Assembly: GCF_000011085.1 (NCBI RefSeq)
Contig: NC_006396.1
Location: forward strand, 1,550,001 to 1,614,000
Reading direction: 5' to 3'
DNA length: 64,000 nt
Origin: Haloarcula marismortui ATCC 43049
Lineage (GTDB): Archaea > Halobacteriota > Halobacteria > Halobacteriales > Haloarculaceae
This document shows, one piece after another, positions 45,722-55,097 of the stretch (the stretch's first letter is position 1; the number at the start of each line of letters is the position of its first letter). A program made the position numbers and the translations under genes. The notes under the pieces are model-generated. The model was not told where the DNA came from. It was given only the letters and a program-made list of their open reading frames with translations, and made no database searches.

Positions 45722-46467
45722 TCGAGGTCGCCCTCCCGAATCGTCCGCTCAGCGTCGGTAAGGGCGCTGTCGGCGTCGAACGTGTCGATGGCATCCTGCT
45801 GGGCGTCCGGGTCGCCACGGAGGTCGCGGGCGTGCTCGGTAATGTTCGGTATCGCGCGAATGATGTTGTCGATGATGGGCACTGTTGCCACCTCAGCCGA
45901 GCGGCTTCGAGGGTTGAGGTCGATGACGAGTTCCGTCTTGCCCATCTCGCCGAGCGCCTCGGCGCGGTCACCGTCCTCCAGCGGCACCAGCACCACGTCC
46001 GCTGCGCCGATGCCGTCGGCGTCGACCTTCGCGCGCTCGTGGTCGAGGCCGGGAATGCGCCCGTCGGCGGTGAGCCCCTTCACGTCTGTCGCGCCGTGTT
46101 CGCGGAGGTAGTCGGCGATGGCCTCGATGCGCTCCTCGGTCCGGTTGAACAGGTTCACTTCGAGGTCTGCGCCGGTCACCTCGGCGAGTTCGACGAGTTC
46201 GCCGGGGACGAGGGCTGCAGCGTTGCCGTTGACCGAGACAACGGCGTGGTCGGCGGACAGAAGGTGTGCCGCAGCGGCGCGCTCGGCGTCGTCGGCGCTG
46301 TCGATAGTACGCTCACCCAGCAGGTAGTCGAAGGCCTCACCGCGGCCCTGGGCGATGAGGCCCTGCCGGGAGGTGATACCGCGGTCGACGCCCGCTTCGA
46401 TACGGTGGCGGGTCAGAAGCGACTCGTAGCGGGGGTGGCTTTCAGGGAGGTCGACGTCCTCACTCAT
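45718..46467 (-). CDS. 4-phosphopantoate-beta-alanine ligase (phosphopantothenate synthetase)
   Basis: 249 residues. It joins 4-phosphopantoate with beta-alanine using ATP, the archaeal route to coenzyme A. The N terminus SHPRYESLLTRHRIEAGVDRG and TSRQGLIAQGRGEAFDYLLGE is the family signature, and VVLVPLEDGDRAEALG then ELVIDLNPRSRSAEVA follow in the core. It is upstream of the double-AAA gene in one transcript, with an ATGA overlap. Its beta-alanine would come from MfnA at 51057 in the same window. Confidence 0.93.
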   Translation of the reverse strand: MSEDVDLPESHPRYESLLTRHRIEAGVDRGITSRQGLIAQGRGEAFDYLLGERTIDSADDAERAAAAHLLSADHAVVSVNGNAAALVPGELVELAEVTGADLEVNLFNRTEERIEAIADYLREHGATDVKGLTADGRIPGLDHERAKVDADGIGAADVVLVPLEDGDRAEALGEMGKTELVIDLNPRSRSAEVATVPIIDNIIRAIPNITEHARDLRGDPDAQQDAIDTFDADSALTDAERTIREGDLE

Positions 46468-46610
46468 ACGTTCCAGTGATACCTCCCTGTACTAAAGTCG
46501 TCCGTCAGGGGCGTGTCCCGGTCAACGTCACGTATCTCATCGGAGCTCGTCGTCGGGCACCACCGACGACTCCGGAAAAGATTATCTGCGGGTCAGCACA
46601 ACTCCGTGCC

Positions 46611-47522
46611 ATGGATACCCGACAGGCGTTGCTTGTCGACGCGTTCGCCGCAGAGCCGACGACGGGCACACCGACCGGCGTCGTGCCCGAAGCCGACGGA
46701 CTGACCGACGACCAGATGCAGGCTGTCGCCAGCGAACTGGGGGCCACCGAGACGGCGTTCGTCCTGCCGGCAGAAGACGCCGACCGCCGGCTTCGCTGTT
46801 TCTCGCCAACAAAGGAACTGGCACAGGCGGAGACGGCCGCGGTCGCGGCTCATGCGGCGCTCTACGAGCGTGGTGAAATCGACGACAGCGAGTGGACGGT
46901 CGCCACCGCTAGGGGCGACGTCGCTGTCGAGACGAAACAGAACGGGATGGTCTGGGTCGAGCAAGGACGGGCCGACATCACCGAAGTAGATATCCCATAC
47001 AGCGATGTTGCGGACGCACTCGGACTCAACGCGGCCACGCTCAAAGACGTAGGTGCTGACCTCCCGCTCGTGACGGCCGGCGTGGGCGAGTCGTGGCTCA
47101 TGGTCCCGGTCAACTACTTCGAGCATCTGAGCGGGCTGACCATGGACGTAGCTGCCGTCGACTCGCTCTGTGACCGCGTGGACGCGGCCGGCGTATATCC
47201 GTTCACGTTCGATACCGTCGGTGCCGACGCGACGCGCCGGTCGACGTTCCACGGCCGAGCCTTCCGAGTGGGGAGTCGGGCAGAAGAGCCGGTAACAGCA
47301 ACGGCGTCGGGGGCCTGCGCGGCGTTCGTTCGTCGCTACGGGGCGCTCGATGACACTATCGAACAGATCATCGCCGAGGGTGGGCACTTCCGCGACCGGC
47401 CCGGGACGGTGTCAGTTGATACCGACGGGACCGAGGTGTGGGTCGGCGGGCGCGCCGTCACTGCACTGGACGGTACAGTGACCGTCCCTGCTGTCGACGA
47501 CGACGACATCATCGAGGCGTGA
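46611..47522 (+). CDS. divergent PhzF-family protein
   Basis: 303 residues from the ATG at 46611. The PhzF fold of isomerases shows as the catalytic Glu in GATETAFVLP and C-terminal ATASGACAAFVRRYG, where family members have a GxxxG loop. The usual N-terminal GNPAA and central GHAT motifs appear altered: GTPTGVV and QAETAAVAAHAAL. Catalysis by the shared Glu is likely, but the substrate is unknown. It is monocistronic and divergent from the phosphopantothenate gene, with about 140 bases between. Confidence 0.8.
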   Translation: MDTRQALLVDAFAAEPTTGTPTGVVPEADGLTDDQMQAVASELGATETAFVLPAEDADRRLRCFSPTKELAQAETAAVAAHAALYERGEIDDSEWTVATARGDVAVETKQNGMVWVEQGRADITEVDIPYSDVADALGLNAATLKDVGADLPLVTAGVGESWLMVPVNYFEHLSGLTMDVAAVDSLCDRVDAAGVYPFTFDTVGADATRRSTFHGRAFRVGSRAEEPVTATASGACAAFVRRYGALDDTIEQIIAEGGHFRDRPGTVSVDTDGTEVWVGGRAVTALDGTVTVPAVDDDDIIEA

Positions 47523-47555
47523 CCGCACAACAGCACCGGCGGCGTGACTGCCTAA

Positions 47556-47575
47556 TTCACTCGAAATCGAGTGAA
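47556..47575. promoter_or_regulatory. perfect 20-base palindrome before ppsA
   Basis: TTCACTCG, AAAT, CGAGTGAA: 8-base perfect arms around 4 bases. The inner part CACT-N7-GAGTG resembles the TrmB site TACT-N7/8-GAGTA of Halobacterium salinarum, where TrmB activates ppsA under gluconeogenic conditions. It lies about 70-90 bases before the chosen ppsA start. Confidence 0.55.
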
Positions 47576-47642
47576 GAGCGGTTTTTCACTGATGGCAACC
47601 GGAACTTCCTTAATTGTCGTTGAAGATGGTACGAATGAGTCC

Positions 47643-49952
47643 ATGCCAACACTGTGGCTCGACGAAATCGGTGCCGACGACCTGGCGCGGGTCGGCGGCA
47701 AGGCGGCGTCTCTCGGAGAACTGACCGGAGCGGGCCTGCCCGTTCCGTCGGCGTTCGTCGTTACCGCCGACACGTATCGGTCGTTCATCGAAGCAACTGG
47801 AATCGACGAGCCGCTGTTCGAGGCCGTCGATGTCGACAGCGATGACTCGCAGGCGCTGGCCGAGGCGGCCGAACGCGCCCAGGAGTTGATCCTGGAAACG
47901 GACACCCCGCCGTCAGTCCGCGAGGACCTGCTGGCCGCCTACGACGAGATGGGCGACGAGGACGTTGCGGTGCGGTCCTCAGCGACCGCCGAGGACCTCC
48001 CGGACGCCTCCTTCGCCGGCCAACAGGACACGTACCTGAACGTCTCGCGTACGGACCTCCTGCAGCGGGTCAAGGAGTGCTGGGCGTCACTGTTCACCCA
48101 GCGGGCTATCTACTACCGCAACGAGAACGACTTCGCGCATGACGCCGTGGATATCGCTGTCGTCGTCCAGCAGATGGTCGACGCGGAGAAATCCGGCGTC
48201 ATGTTCACCAGCCATCCCTCGACCGGTGGCCCGACAGCCATCATCGAGGCCGCGTGGGGGCTGGGTGAAGCGGTCGTCTCCGGCGCAGTCTCGCCCGATA
48301 ACTACATTATCGACCGCGAGACGGAGACCATCGACGAGGTGACCGTCGCCGACAAGAAGGTGATGTGCGTTCGGGGTGAAGACGGAGAGACCATCGAACG
48401 CTCCGTCCCCGAGGAGAAGCGCAACGAGCGTGTCCTCTCCGACGAGGAGATTCACCGACTTCTGGAGGTCGGCGAACGCGTCGAGGAGCACTACGACACG
48501 CCACAGGACGTGGAGTGGGCGGTCTACGAGGACGAGGTGTATCTGCTCCAGTCCCGCCCGATTACGACTATCGACGACCCCGAAGGAAGCGCCGGCTCGG
48601 CCAACGAAGCCGAGAGTCAGCCGCCGGGAGCCAAATCGGGTGTCGCCGACGGCGGGGCGATGGAGAGCCAGTCCGAGGCGGTTCGGCTCTCCGGAATCGG
48701 CTCCGCACCGGGCCGGGTCACCGGCGTCGTCCGCATCGTCGACAAACTCGACAATCTCGATAAGGTCGAGGACGGCGACATCATCGTCGCCGAAATGACC
48801 ACCCCGGATATGGTACCAGCGATGAAACGCGCAAACGGCATCATCACCGACGAGGGTGGGATGACCAGTCACGCCGCCATCGTCTCCCGGGAACTCGGCG
48901 TCCCGGCTGTTGTCGGAGCCGAGGACGCGACACAGAAGCTCCGGGACGGTGAGACGATAACGTTGGACGGCGACAAGGGCACAGTCGAGAAAGGGGCCAA
49001 TGTCCCCGAGACGACTGAGGAAGACAAGGACGCCGGGCCAGTCGAGACACACTCGGCGGTGAAGCCGATGACCGGAACGGAGGTCAAGGTCAACGTCTCC
49101 ATCCCGGAAGCCGCCGAGCGGGCCGCCGCAACGGGGGCCGACGGCGTCGGCCTGCTGCGCATCGAGCACATGATTCTCTCGACGGACAAGACGCCCTCGC
49201 GCTATGTCGAAGACCACGGCGAGCGCGCGTACGTCGACGAAATTGTCGAGGGCGTCCGCTCGGTGGCCGAGGCGTTCTACCCGCGCCCGGTCCGCGTCCG
49301 CACACTCGATGCTCCCTCCGACGAGTTCCGCCAGCTGCAGGGTGGCGAAGACGAGCCCAGCGAGCACAACCCGATGCTGGGCTACCGTGGCATCCGGCGG
49401 TCGCTCGACCGCCCCGGCGAGTTCAAGCTCGAACTCCGCGCGTTCGAGCGCCTGTACGACCTGGGCTATGACAACGTCGAGCTGATGCTCCCGCTTGTCA
49501 CCGACGCCGAGGACATCCTGCGGGCGAAGGCGCTGATGCAGGAGGTCGGCATCGACCCCGAGAAGCGCGACTGGGGTGTCATGGTCGAGACGCCGGCGAG
49601 CGCGCTGTCCATCGAGGGCATCTGCGAAGCCGGCATCGACTTCGTCTCCTTCGGGACGAACGACCTCACCCAGTACACGCTGGCCGTCGACCGCAACAAC
49701 GGGAACGTCGCCGACCGCTTCGACGAACTCCACCCGGCCGTTCTCGAACTCATGCGCCAGGTCATCGGGACCTGCCGCGAGCACGACGTCGCCACGAGTA
49801 TCTGCGGGCAGGCCGCCTCGAAGCCACAGATGGTGGACTTCCTCGTCGACGAAGGAGTCACCTCCATCTCGCCGAACATCGACGCCGTGCGTGACGTGCA
49901 ACACGAGGTCAAGCGCGTCGAACAGCGGCTGCTGCTGGAATCGGTCCGCTGA
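47643..49952 (+). CDS. ppsA: phosphoenolpyruvate synthase
   Basis: 769 residues from the ATG at 47643; ATGs 17 and 24 codons upstream are alternatives but precede a TTAATTG TATA-like element. It makes PEP from pyruvate and ATP in gluconeogenesis. Sequence marks: RVGGKAASLGELTGAGLPVP at the nucleotide domain, the phosphohistidine domain GGMTSHAAIVSRELGVPAVVG, and the C-terminal barrel FVSFGTNDLTQYTLAVDR with an Asn/Gln pair and DEGVTSISPN. It pairs with malic enzyme at 12662. A palindrome with TrmB-like half-sites is upstream. Confidence 0.95.
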   Translation: MPTLWLDEIGADDLARVGGKAASLGELTGAGLPVPSAFVVTADTYRSFIEATGIDEPLFEAVDVDSDDSQALAEAAERAQELILETDTPPSVREDLLAAYDEMGDEDVAVRSSATAEDLPDASFAGQQDTYLNVSRTDLLQRVKECWASLFTQRAIYYRNENDFAHDAVDIAVVVQQMVDAEKSGVMFTSHPSTGGPTAIIEAAWGLGEAVVSGAVSPDNYIIDRETETIDEVTVADKKVMCVRGEDGETIERSVPEEKRNERVLSDEEIHRLLEVGERVEEHYDTPQDVEWAVYEDEVYLLQSRPITTIDDPEGSAGSANEAESQPPGAKSGVADGGAMESQSEAVRLSGIGSAPGRVTGVVRIVDKLDNLDKVEDGDIIVAEMTTPDMVPAMKRANGIITDEGGMTSHAAIVSRELGVPAVVGAEDATQKLRDGETITLDGDKGTVEKGANVPETTEEDKDAGPVETHSAVKPMTGTEVKVNVSIPEAAERAAATGADGVGLLRIEHMILSTDKTPSRYVEDHGERAYVDEIVEGVRSVAEAFYPRPVRVRTLDAPSDEFRQLQGGEDEPSEHNPMLGYRGIRRSLDRPGEFKLELRAFERLYDLGYDNVELMLPLVTDAEDILRAKALMQEVGIDPEKRDWGVMVETPASALSIEGICEAGIDFVSFGTNDLTQYTLAVDRNNGNVADRFDELHPAVLELMRQVIGTCREHDVATSICGQAASKPQMVDFLVDEGVTSISPNIDAVRDVQHEVKRVEQRLLLESVR

Positions 49953-49982
49953 GACCGCGGCCGATTGACGTAGCCAGCAGGC

Positions 49983-49988
49983 TTTTTT
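49983..49988 (+). terminator. T-run after ppsA
   Basis: Six T residues about 30 bases after the ppsA stop. It could also be part of the TATA element for the KaiC-like gene that starts at 50011, since it sits about 25 bases before that ATG. Confidence 0.4.
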
Positions 49989-50010
49989 GCGCTGTTCGCC
50001 TCGTTGCGGT

Positions 50011-50913
50011 ATGGCACCCGAATCGACACCGGAAGCCAAGAGTATCAGCTCCGGTGTGTCGTACATCCCCTTCGGCATCCCCGGGCTGGACGGACAGGTT
50101 CGGGGGATTCCAACCGGGAGCACAGTCCTGCTGGCCGGGGCCTCCGACGCGGGGGGCGACGCCTTCACCTACACCAGCCTCGCCACGCTGATGCTTGCGA
50201 AACACCGCCCCGAGATGGTCCCAAACAGCATCGCCCGGCGTAGCGAGGCAATTCCGGATTCGGTGACCTATATCACGCTCTCGCACGACCGCGAGCACGT
50301 CTACAGCGAACTCGACGCCGTCCTCGACGGCTACCAGTTCGAGGCACTCACGGAGCATATGACCGTCGCGGATTTCTCCCAGCGATTCATGGAGCTGTTG
50401 CCCGTCCCCGAGCCGCTGTTCGATGCTCGACGGAGCGACACCGAAATCGAACAGCCCGACGCGGAGCCACCGGAGCGAGAGGCCCCCGAAGAGACGTTCG
50501 AAAAGTTGCTTACCGACATCAGCGACCGGGTGAGCGACGCCGCGGAGACGCTCATCGTCATCGACTCGCTGACCGACCTCGAACGAGCGACGGAGTTCGG
50601 TCTGCCCCAGAACCACGAAATCGCGTTCCTCATGGGGCTCCGGGAAGCGGTCGTCAACTGGGGGACCGTGGCCTTCGTCAAACTCGACCGGCCCGCGGGC
50701 GACGTGCGCTCGGACGAACTCATCCACGGCCTGCTGCACGGCAGCGTCTACTTCTACTCCAACGACAAGGGGTTCGAGACGTACCGGACGATGCGGGTCG
50801 GCTCCTTCGGCGGCGCGCTCGACACTGAGCGCCAGACCGTCTTCGAGTCGCTGATCGGTCCCACGGGCTTTCGTGCGAAAGCGACGAAGAAGATCGGGCC
50901 ATCGAACTGGTAA
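50011..50913 (+). CDS. KaiC/RecA-like protein with degenerate P-loop
   Basis: 300 residues from the ATG at 50011. The RecA-like fold is suggested by FGIPGLDGQVRGIPTGSTVLLAG at the start and Walker B at about 181-186 (LIVIDS). The P-loop position, normally G.x4.GK[ST], reads GASDAGGDAFTY with no lysine, so ATP binding is likely lost or altered. Related haloarchaeal proteins resemble circadian KaiC or RadA paralogs and may act as regulatory scaffolds. A variable acidic loop (PDAEPPEREAPEE) splits the domain. It is monocistronic; function unknown. Confidence 0.7.
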   Translation: MAPESTPEAKSISSGVSYIPFGIPGLDGQVRGIPTGSTVLLAGASDAGGDAFTYTSLATLMLAKHRPEMVPNSIARRSEAIPDSVTYITLSHDREHVYSELDAVLDGYQFEALTEHMTVADFSQRFMELLPVPEPLFDARRSDTEIEQPDAEPPEREAPEETFEKLLTDISDRVSDAAETLIVIDSLTDLERATEFGLPQNHEIAFLMGLREAVVNWGTVAFVKLDRPAGDVRSDELIHGLLHGSVYFYSNDKGFETYRTMRVGSFGGALDTERQTVFESLIGPTGFRAKATKKIGPSNW

Positions 50914-51056
50914 TTCGGTCGGTGAACACGTGAACGGACTGCGTACGGATAGCTAGCCCGTCCTGGCCAGTCTTCTGCCACTGGAGCGAATAAACAGCAG
51001 ACAACGATACGCACGAGCACAACGGCTAAACCACTCCCCCGCTATACACCCGATAG

Positions 51057-52109
51057 ATGCTTCAGCGGGCAGAGCCACAGGATTTCGAGCGCGTCCTCTC
51101 GTCGATGTGTACCGTGCCGCATCCATCGGCACGCGAAGCGGCAGAACGCTTCCTCGCGACGAACCCCGGAGACCCGGGCACGTACGAGACCATCGCCGGT
51201 CTGGAACGTGAGGCCGTCGAGTATCTCGGCGACATCACCGGGCTCTCGGACCCCGCGGGCTACGTCGCCTCGGGCGGGACGGAGGCTAATTTACAGGCGA
51301 TACGCATCGCTCGGAACCGCGCCGACACGGACGACCCGAACGTGGTTGCGCCCGTTCACGCGCATTTCTCCTTTACCAAGGCCGCCGACGTGCTTGGCGT
51401 GGAACTCCGGACCGCGCCGGCGGCGGATTACCGCGTCAACATGGCGGCGATGGCGGAACTCGTCGACGAGGACACGGTGTGTGTCGTCGGCGTCGCTGGT
51501 TCGACCGAGTACGGCTACGTCGACCCGATTCCGGCCATCGCCGACCTCGCCGAGACGGTCGATGCCCTCTGCCACGTCGACGCCGCGTGGGGCGGCTTCT
51601 ACCTCCCGTTCACCGACCACGACTGGCACTTCGGCCACGCGGACATCGACACGATGACCATTGACCCCCACAAGGTCGGGCAGGCGGCGGTTCCTGCCGG
51701 CGGACTACTCGCTCGTGACCGCACGCTGCTCGATGAGCTCGCTGTCGAAACGCCGTATCTGGAATCGACGGACCAGCTTACGCTGACAGGCACGCGGTCG
51801 GGTGCCGGCGTGGCCTCGGCTGTCGCGGCGATGGAGTCGCTGTGGCCGGCGGGCTACAGACAGCAGTACGAAACGTCAATGGCCAACGCCGACTGGCTGG
51901 CCGACCAGCTATCTGCGCGGGGCCACGACGTTGTTGGCCCGGAACTCCCCCTCGTTGCGGCTGACCTCTCGATGCCAATGACAGACGAACTCAGGGACCG
52001 CGGCTGGCGAGTCTCAAAGACCGGTGCCGGCGAGATGCGCGTCGTGTGTATGCCCCACGTCACGCGGTCGATGCTACGGTCGTTCGTCGCGGATCTCGAC
52101 TGGTACTGA
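51057..52109 (+). CDS. mfnA: MfnA-type aspartate/tyrosine decarboxylase
   Basis: 350 residues. It is a PLP enzyme of the group II decarboxylase fold: [28 protein letters not shown] with the Asp that contacts PLP, and the Schiff-base Lys in [15 protein letters not shown]. In haloarchaea without methanofuran the family is expected to decarboxylate aspartate to beta-alanine for coenzyme A; in methanogens it acts on tyrosine as well. The start is supported by a CTAAACC TATA-like element about 28 bases before it. It complements the phosphopantothenate synthetase gene 5 kb away. Confidence 0.93.
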   Translation: MLQRAEPQDFERVLSSMCTVPHPSAREAAERFLATNPGDPGTYETIAGLEREAVEYLGDITGLSDPAGYVASGGTEANLQAIRIARNRADTDDPNVVAPVHAHFSFTKAADVLGVELRTAPAADYRVNMAAMAELVDEDTVCVVGVAGSTEYGYVDPIPAIADLAETVDALCHVDAAWGGFYLPFTDHDWHFGHADIDTMTIDPHKVGQAAVPAGGLLARDRTLLDELAVETPYLESTDQLTLTGTRSGAGVASAVAAMESLWPAGYRQQYETSMANADWLADQLSARGHDVVGPELPLVAADLSMPMTDELRDRGWRVSKTGAGEMRVVCMPHVTRSMLRSFVADLDWY

Positions 52110-52247
52110 GTCGCTGCCCTCGGCAGGCGCTGAGTCGCAGATATCGGTTAGTACTGAATCACGGTCTCCGCTCTCGAACATACTGGTATTGAGCGCTCCC
52201 GAGAAGACATACGAAGGTTTAGAAGTGCCTGTTTGCTACAGGCAGGC

Positions 52248-52832
52248 GTGGACTTGGTAGTACCGACCGCATCGTTCATTGCCTTCCTCGGCGACTGTAC
52301 AACCGCCGGCACACCACTGTCACCACTGGAAGAGGGGGTCTGTACGGCCACCGGTCCCACCGGGCTGGGTATTATCGCGGTGTACTCGTTTTTGATCGCG
52401 TTTATTCTCCCGCTCCCGAGCGAAGTCGTACTGGTTCCGGCCGAAACCCTTCGACTCGGGCTATCAACGAACGGAAATCTGGTGGCGATTATCCTCGTCA
52501 GTGGTCTCGGGAAGGCGTTCGGCAGTCTCGTTGCCTTCCATATCGGTCAGGAGGCAAAGGAGTACGGCCCACTCGTGCGCTGGATCAAGCGCTCACGGTT
52601 CAATCTCATCGAGTGGTCTGAAAGAAAGACGGTACAGCTTGCACGGAAGTACGGCTACGTTGGACTGGCGCTTGCGCTCTGTGTGCCCTTCTTCCCCGAC
52701 ACCATCTCTATTTACGCGTTTACCGTTCTCGAACGCGACTACTATCGGTTCGGCGCAGCGACGTTCTTCGGCAGTGCCGGGCGGCTTGTCGTGACACTCG
52801 GGCTTGCCGGTGGCACGCTGGCATTGCTGTAA
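52248..52832 (+). CDS. VTT/DedA-like membrane protein
   Basis: 194 residues from GTG 52248. A TTG five codons upstream is possible, but a GTTTAGA TATA-like element about 27 bases before 52248 favours the GTG. The protein has about four to five hydrophobic helices. FLIAFILPLPSEVVLVPAE is a typical DedA/VTT re-entrant motif, and CVPFFPDTISIYAFTVLERDYYRFG has the conserved FxxD-type end loop. VTT proteins are lipid scramblases or transport proteins. The N terminus (CTTAGTPLSPLEEGVCTATG) is unusual and contains a Cys pair. It precedes metG by 66 bases. Confidence 0.78.
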   Translation: MDLVVPTASFIAFLGDCTTAGTPLSPLEEGVCTATGPTGLGIIAVYSFLIAFILPLPSEVVLVPAETLRLGLSTNGNLVAIILVSGLGKAFGSLVAFHIGQEAKEYGPLVRWIKRSRFNLIEWSERKTVQLARKYGYVGLALALCVPFFPDTISIYAFTVLERDYYRFGAATFFGSAGRLVVTLGLAGGTLALL

Positions 52833-52898
52833 CCCGGAGCGTGGCCGAGCGCGCCGAAACCAACCCCCTTTTGACCCGTCGGTGGCACACGAACAGGT

Positions 52899-55052
52899 AT
52901 GAGCAACGACGAGTTTCCGACGGACCAGCCGGCGGTCGTGACCTGTGGGTTGCCTTACGCGAACGGTGACTTGCACGTCGGCCACCTCCGGACGTACGTC
53001 GACGGGGACGCGCTGTCGCGCGCCCTCCGACGAATCGGCCAGCAGACGGCGTTCGTTTCGGGGTCGGACATGCACGGCACGCCAGTCGCGGTCAACGCCG
53101 CCGAAGAGGGCGTCGCACCGCGGGAGTTCGCACTCGACTTCCACGAAACCTACGCCGAGACGTTCCCGCAGTTCAACATCGAATTCGACAACTACGGGCA
53201 TACCGACGACGAGACCAACGTCGAACTCACCCAGGAGTTCGTCCGCTCGTGGGTCGAAAACGACCACGTCCACGAGAAGGAGATCGAGGTCGCCTGGGAC
53301 ACCGAGGAGGACCAGCCCCTCCCCGACCGCTACGTCGAAGGGACCTGTCCCTACTGCGGGGAACAGGCCCGCGGCGACGAGTGCGACGAGGGGTGTCAAC
53401 GCCACCTCGAACCCGGCGAAATCGAGGCCCCGGTGTCGACGCTGACCGGGAACCCCGCGGAGTACCGCACCCGCGAACACAAGTTCCTCCGGCTTGCTGA
53501 CTTCCAGGAGTACCTTCAGGGCTTCCTTGACCGTCTAGAAGGGACCGACAACGCCCAGAATCAGCCCCGCGAGTGGATCGAGGGCGAACTGCAGGACCTC
53601 TGTATCACGCGGGACATGGACTGGGGCGTGGACTATCCCGAAGACGTTGACGGCGGCGACGAGCTGGTGCTGTACGTCTGGGTCGACGCGCCAATCGAGT
53701 ACGTCGCCTCGACGAAACAGTACACCGAGCGCGTCGGTGACGACGAGTACGACTGGGAAGCGGTCTGGAAGATCGACAGTGAGGAGCGCCACGGCACCGA
53801 GTGGGACGACGAGTGGGCCGACGACAGCGGCGAGATAATCCACGTCATCGGCCGGGATATCATCCAGCACCACGCGGTGTTCTGGCCCGCGATGCTTCGC
53901 GGCGCGGGGTACAACGAGCCCCGGTCGATTCTGGCCACCGGGTTCGTCGGCATCGACGGCAACGCGCTGTCGACCTCGCGTAACCGCGCCGTCTGGGCCG
54001 ACGAGTACCTCGACGCCGGGTTCCATCCCGACCTGTTCCGGTACTACATCGCCACCGGCGCACAGATCGACACCGACGTGGACTTCTCGTGGGACCGCTT
54101 CCAGGAGCGGGTCAACGGCGAACTCGTCGGTAACGTCGGGAACTTCATCTACCGCTCGCTGCTGTTCGCCGAGCGCAACTACGACGGGACGCCCGACGCT
54201 GCCGTCAGCGACGACGTGCGCGGGCGAATCGAGGACGCGATTGCGGACTTCGAGGCAGCCGTCCGAGAGTACGACATCCGCGAACTGGCCGAAATCGCTA
54301 TCGAGCTTTCGAACTACGGCAACGAGTACATCCAGCGCAACGAGCCGTGGAACCTCGTCGACGACGACCCCGAGGAAGCCGAGCAGGTCATCCGTGACTG
54401 CGTTCAGTTGACCAAGGCCGTTGCGGTGCTCATGCAGCCCGTCCTGCCGGGCAAGGCCGAGCGCCTCTGGGGCCAGCTCGGCGAACAGGGCTCCGTCGCT
54501 GACGTGACCCTCGACAGCGCGCTCGAAGCGCCGCCGGCCGAGTTCGGCGAGCCCGCGGAGCTATTCGAACAGGTCGAAGACGACCACATCGAGGCGCTGA
54601 ACGAGGAACTGCAGGAACGGGTCGAGGAGGCCAGCGAGGCTTCGGCAGAAGCCTCGAATGAAGGCGGCGAAGCCGCCGGAGACGAAGTGGACGACGGCGA
54701 CGTGGACACCGCCGACCTCCAGCCACTCGTCGAGGACCGCATCAGCTTCGAGGACTTCGAGGGCGTCGACATGCGCGTCGGCGAGATTCGCAGCGCCGAG
54801 CCGGTCGAGGGCGCGGACAAGCTCCTGCGCCTGGAAGTCGATATCGGCCACGAGGTCCGACAGGTCGTCGCCGGCCTGCGACAGCTCCACGACGCCGAGA
54901 AGCTTCCCGGAACGCGCGTTATCCTCCTTGCAAACATGGAGAAAGCCGAGCTGTTCGGCATCGAATCCAACGGGATGGTGCTGGCCGCCGGCGACGAGGC
55001 GGACCTGCTGACGACCCACGAGGACGCTCCGCTGGGGACGCGAATCAAGTAA
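52899..55052 (+). CDS. metG: methionyl-tRNA synthetase with C-terminal tRNA-binding domain
   Basis: 717 residues. It charges tRNA(Met). Class I signatures: HVGH at residues 26-29 and the KMSKS variant LSTSR in GNALSTSRNRAVW. The zinc knuckle shows as CPYCGEQARGDECDEGC. Residues from about 620 are an EMAP/Trbp111-like tRNA-binding fold (FEGVDMRVGEIRSAEPVEGA; RQVVAGL), as in bacterial and archaeal MetG. A disordered acidic linker (about residues 575-610) joins them. It is followed by three short membrane/SPFH genes, possibly an operon. Confidence 0.96.
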   Translation: MSNDEFPTDQPAVVTCGLPYANGDLHVGHLRTYVDGDALSRALRRIGQQTAFVSGSDMHGTPVAVNAAEEGVAPREFALDFHETYAETFPQFNIEFDNYGHTDDETNVELTQEFVRSWVENDHVHEKEIEVAWDTEEDQPLPDRYVEGTCPYCGEQARGDECDEGCQRHLEPGEIEAPVSTLTGNPAEYRTREHKFLRLADFQEYLQGFLDRLEGTDNAQNQPREWIEGELQDLCITRDMDWGVDYPEDVDGGDELVLYVWVDAPIEYVASTKQYTERVGDDEYDWEAVWKIDSEERHGTEWDDEWADDSGEIIHVIGRDIIQHHAVFWPAMLRGAGYNEPRSILATGFVGIDGNALSTSRNRAVWADEYLDAGFHPDLFRYYIATGAQIDTDVDFSWDRFQERVNGELVGNVGNFIYRSLLFAERNYDGTPDAAVSDDVRGRIEDAIADFEAAVREYDIRELAEIAIELSNYGNEYIQRNEPWNLVDDDPEEAEQVIRDCVQLTKAVAVLMQPVLPGKAERLWGQLGEQGSVADVTLDSALEAPPAEFGEPAELFEQVEDDHIEALNEELQERVEEASEASAEASNEGGEAAGDEVDDGDVDTADLQPLVEDRISFEDFEGVDMRVGEIRSAEPVEGADKLLRLEVDIGHEVRQVVAGLRQLHDAEKLPGTRVILLANMEKAELFGIESNGMVLAAGDEADLLTTHEDAPLGTRIK

Positions 55053-55097
55053 CCACAGTCGCCAGCGCTTTTGTAGTCACGGCACGTACCGCGAAAC

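Noticed and set aside
48087..50168. Long antisense reading frame over ppsA
   Set aside because: It mirrors the phase of a high-GC gene. The plus strand has clear PEP synthase motifs from end to end, and the antisense translation shows no domain.
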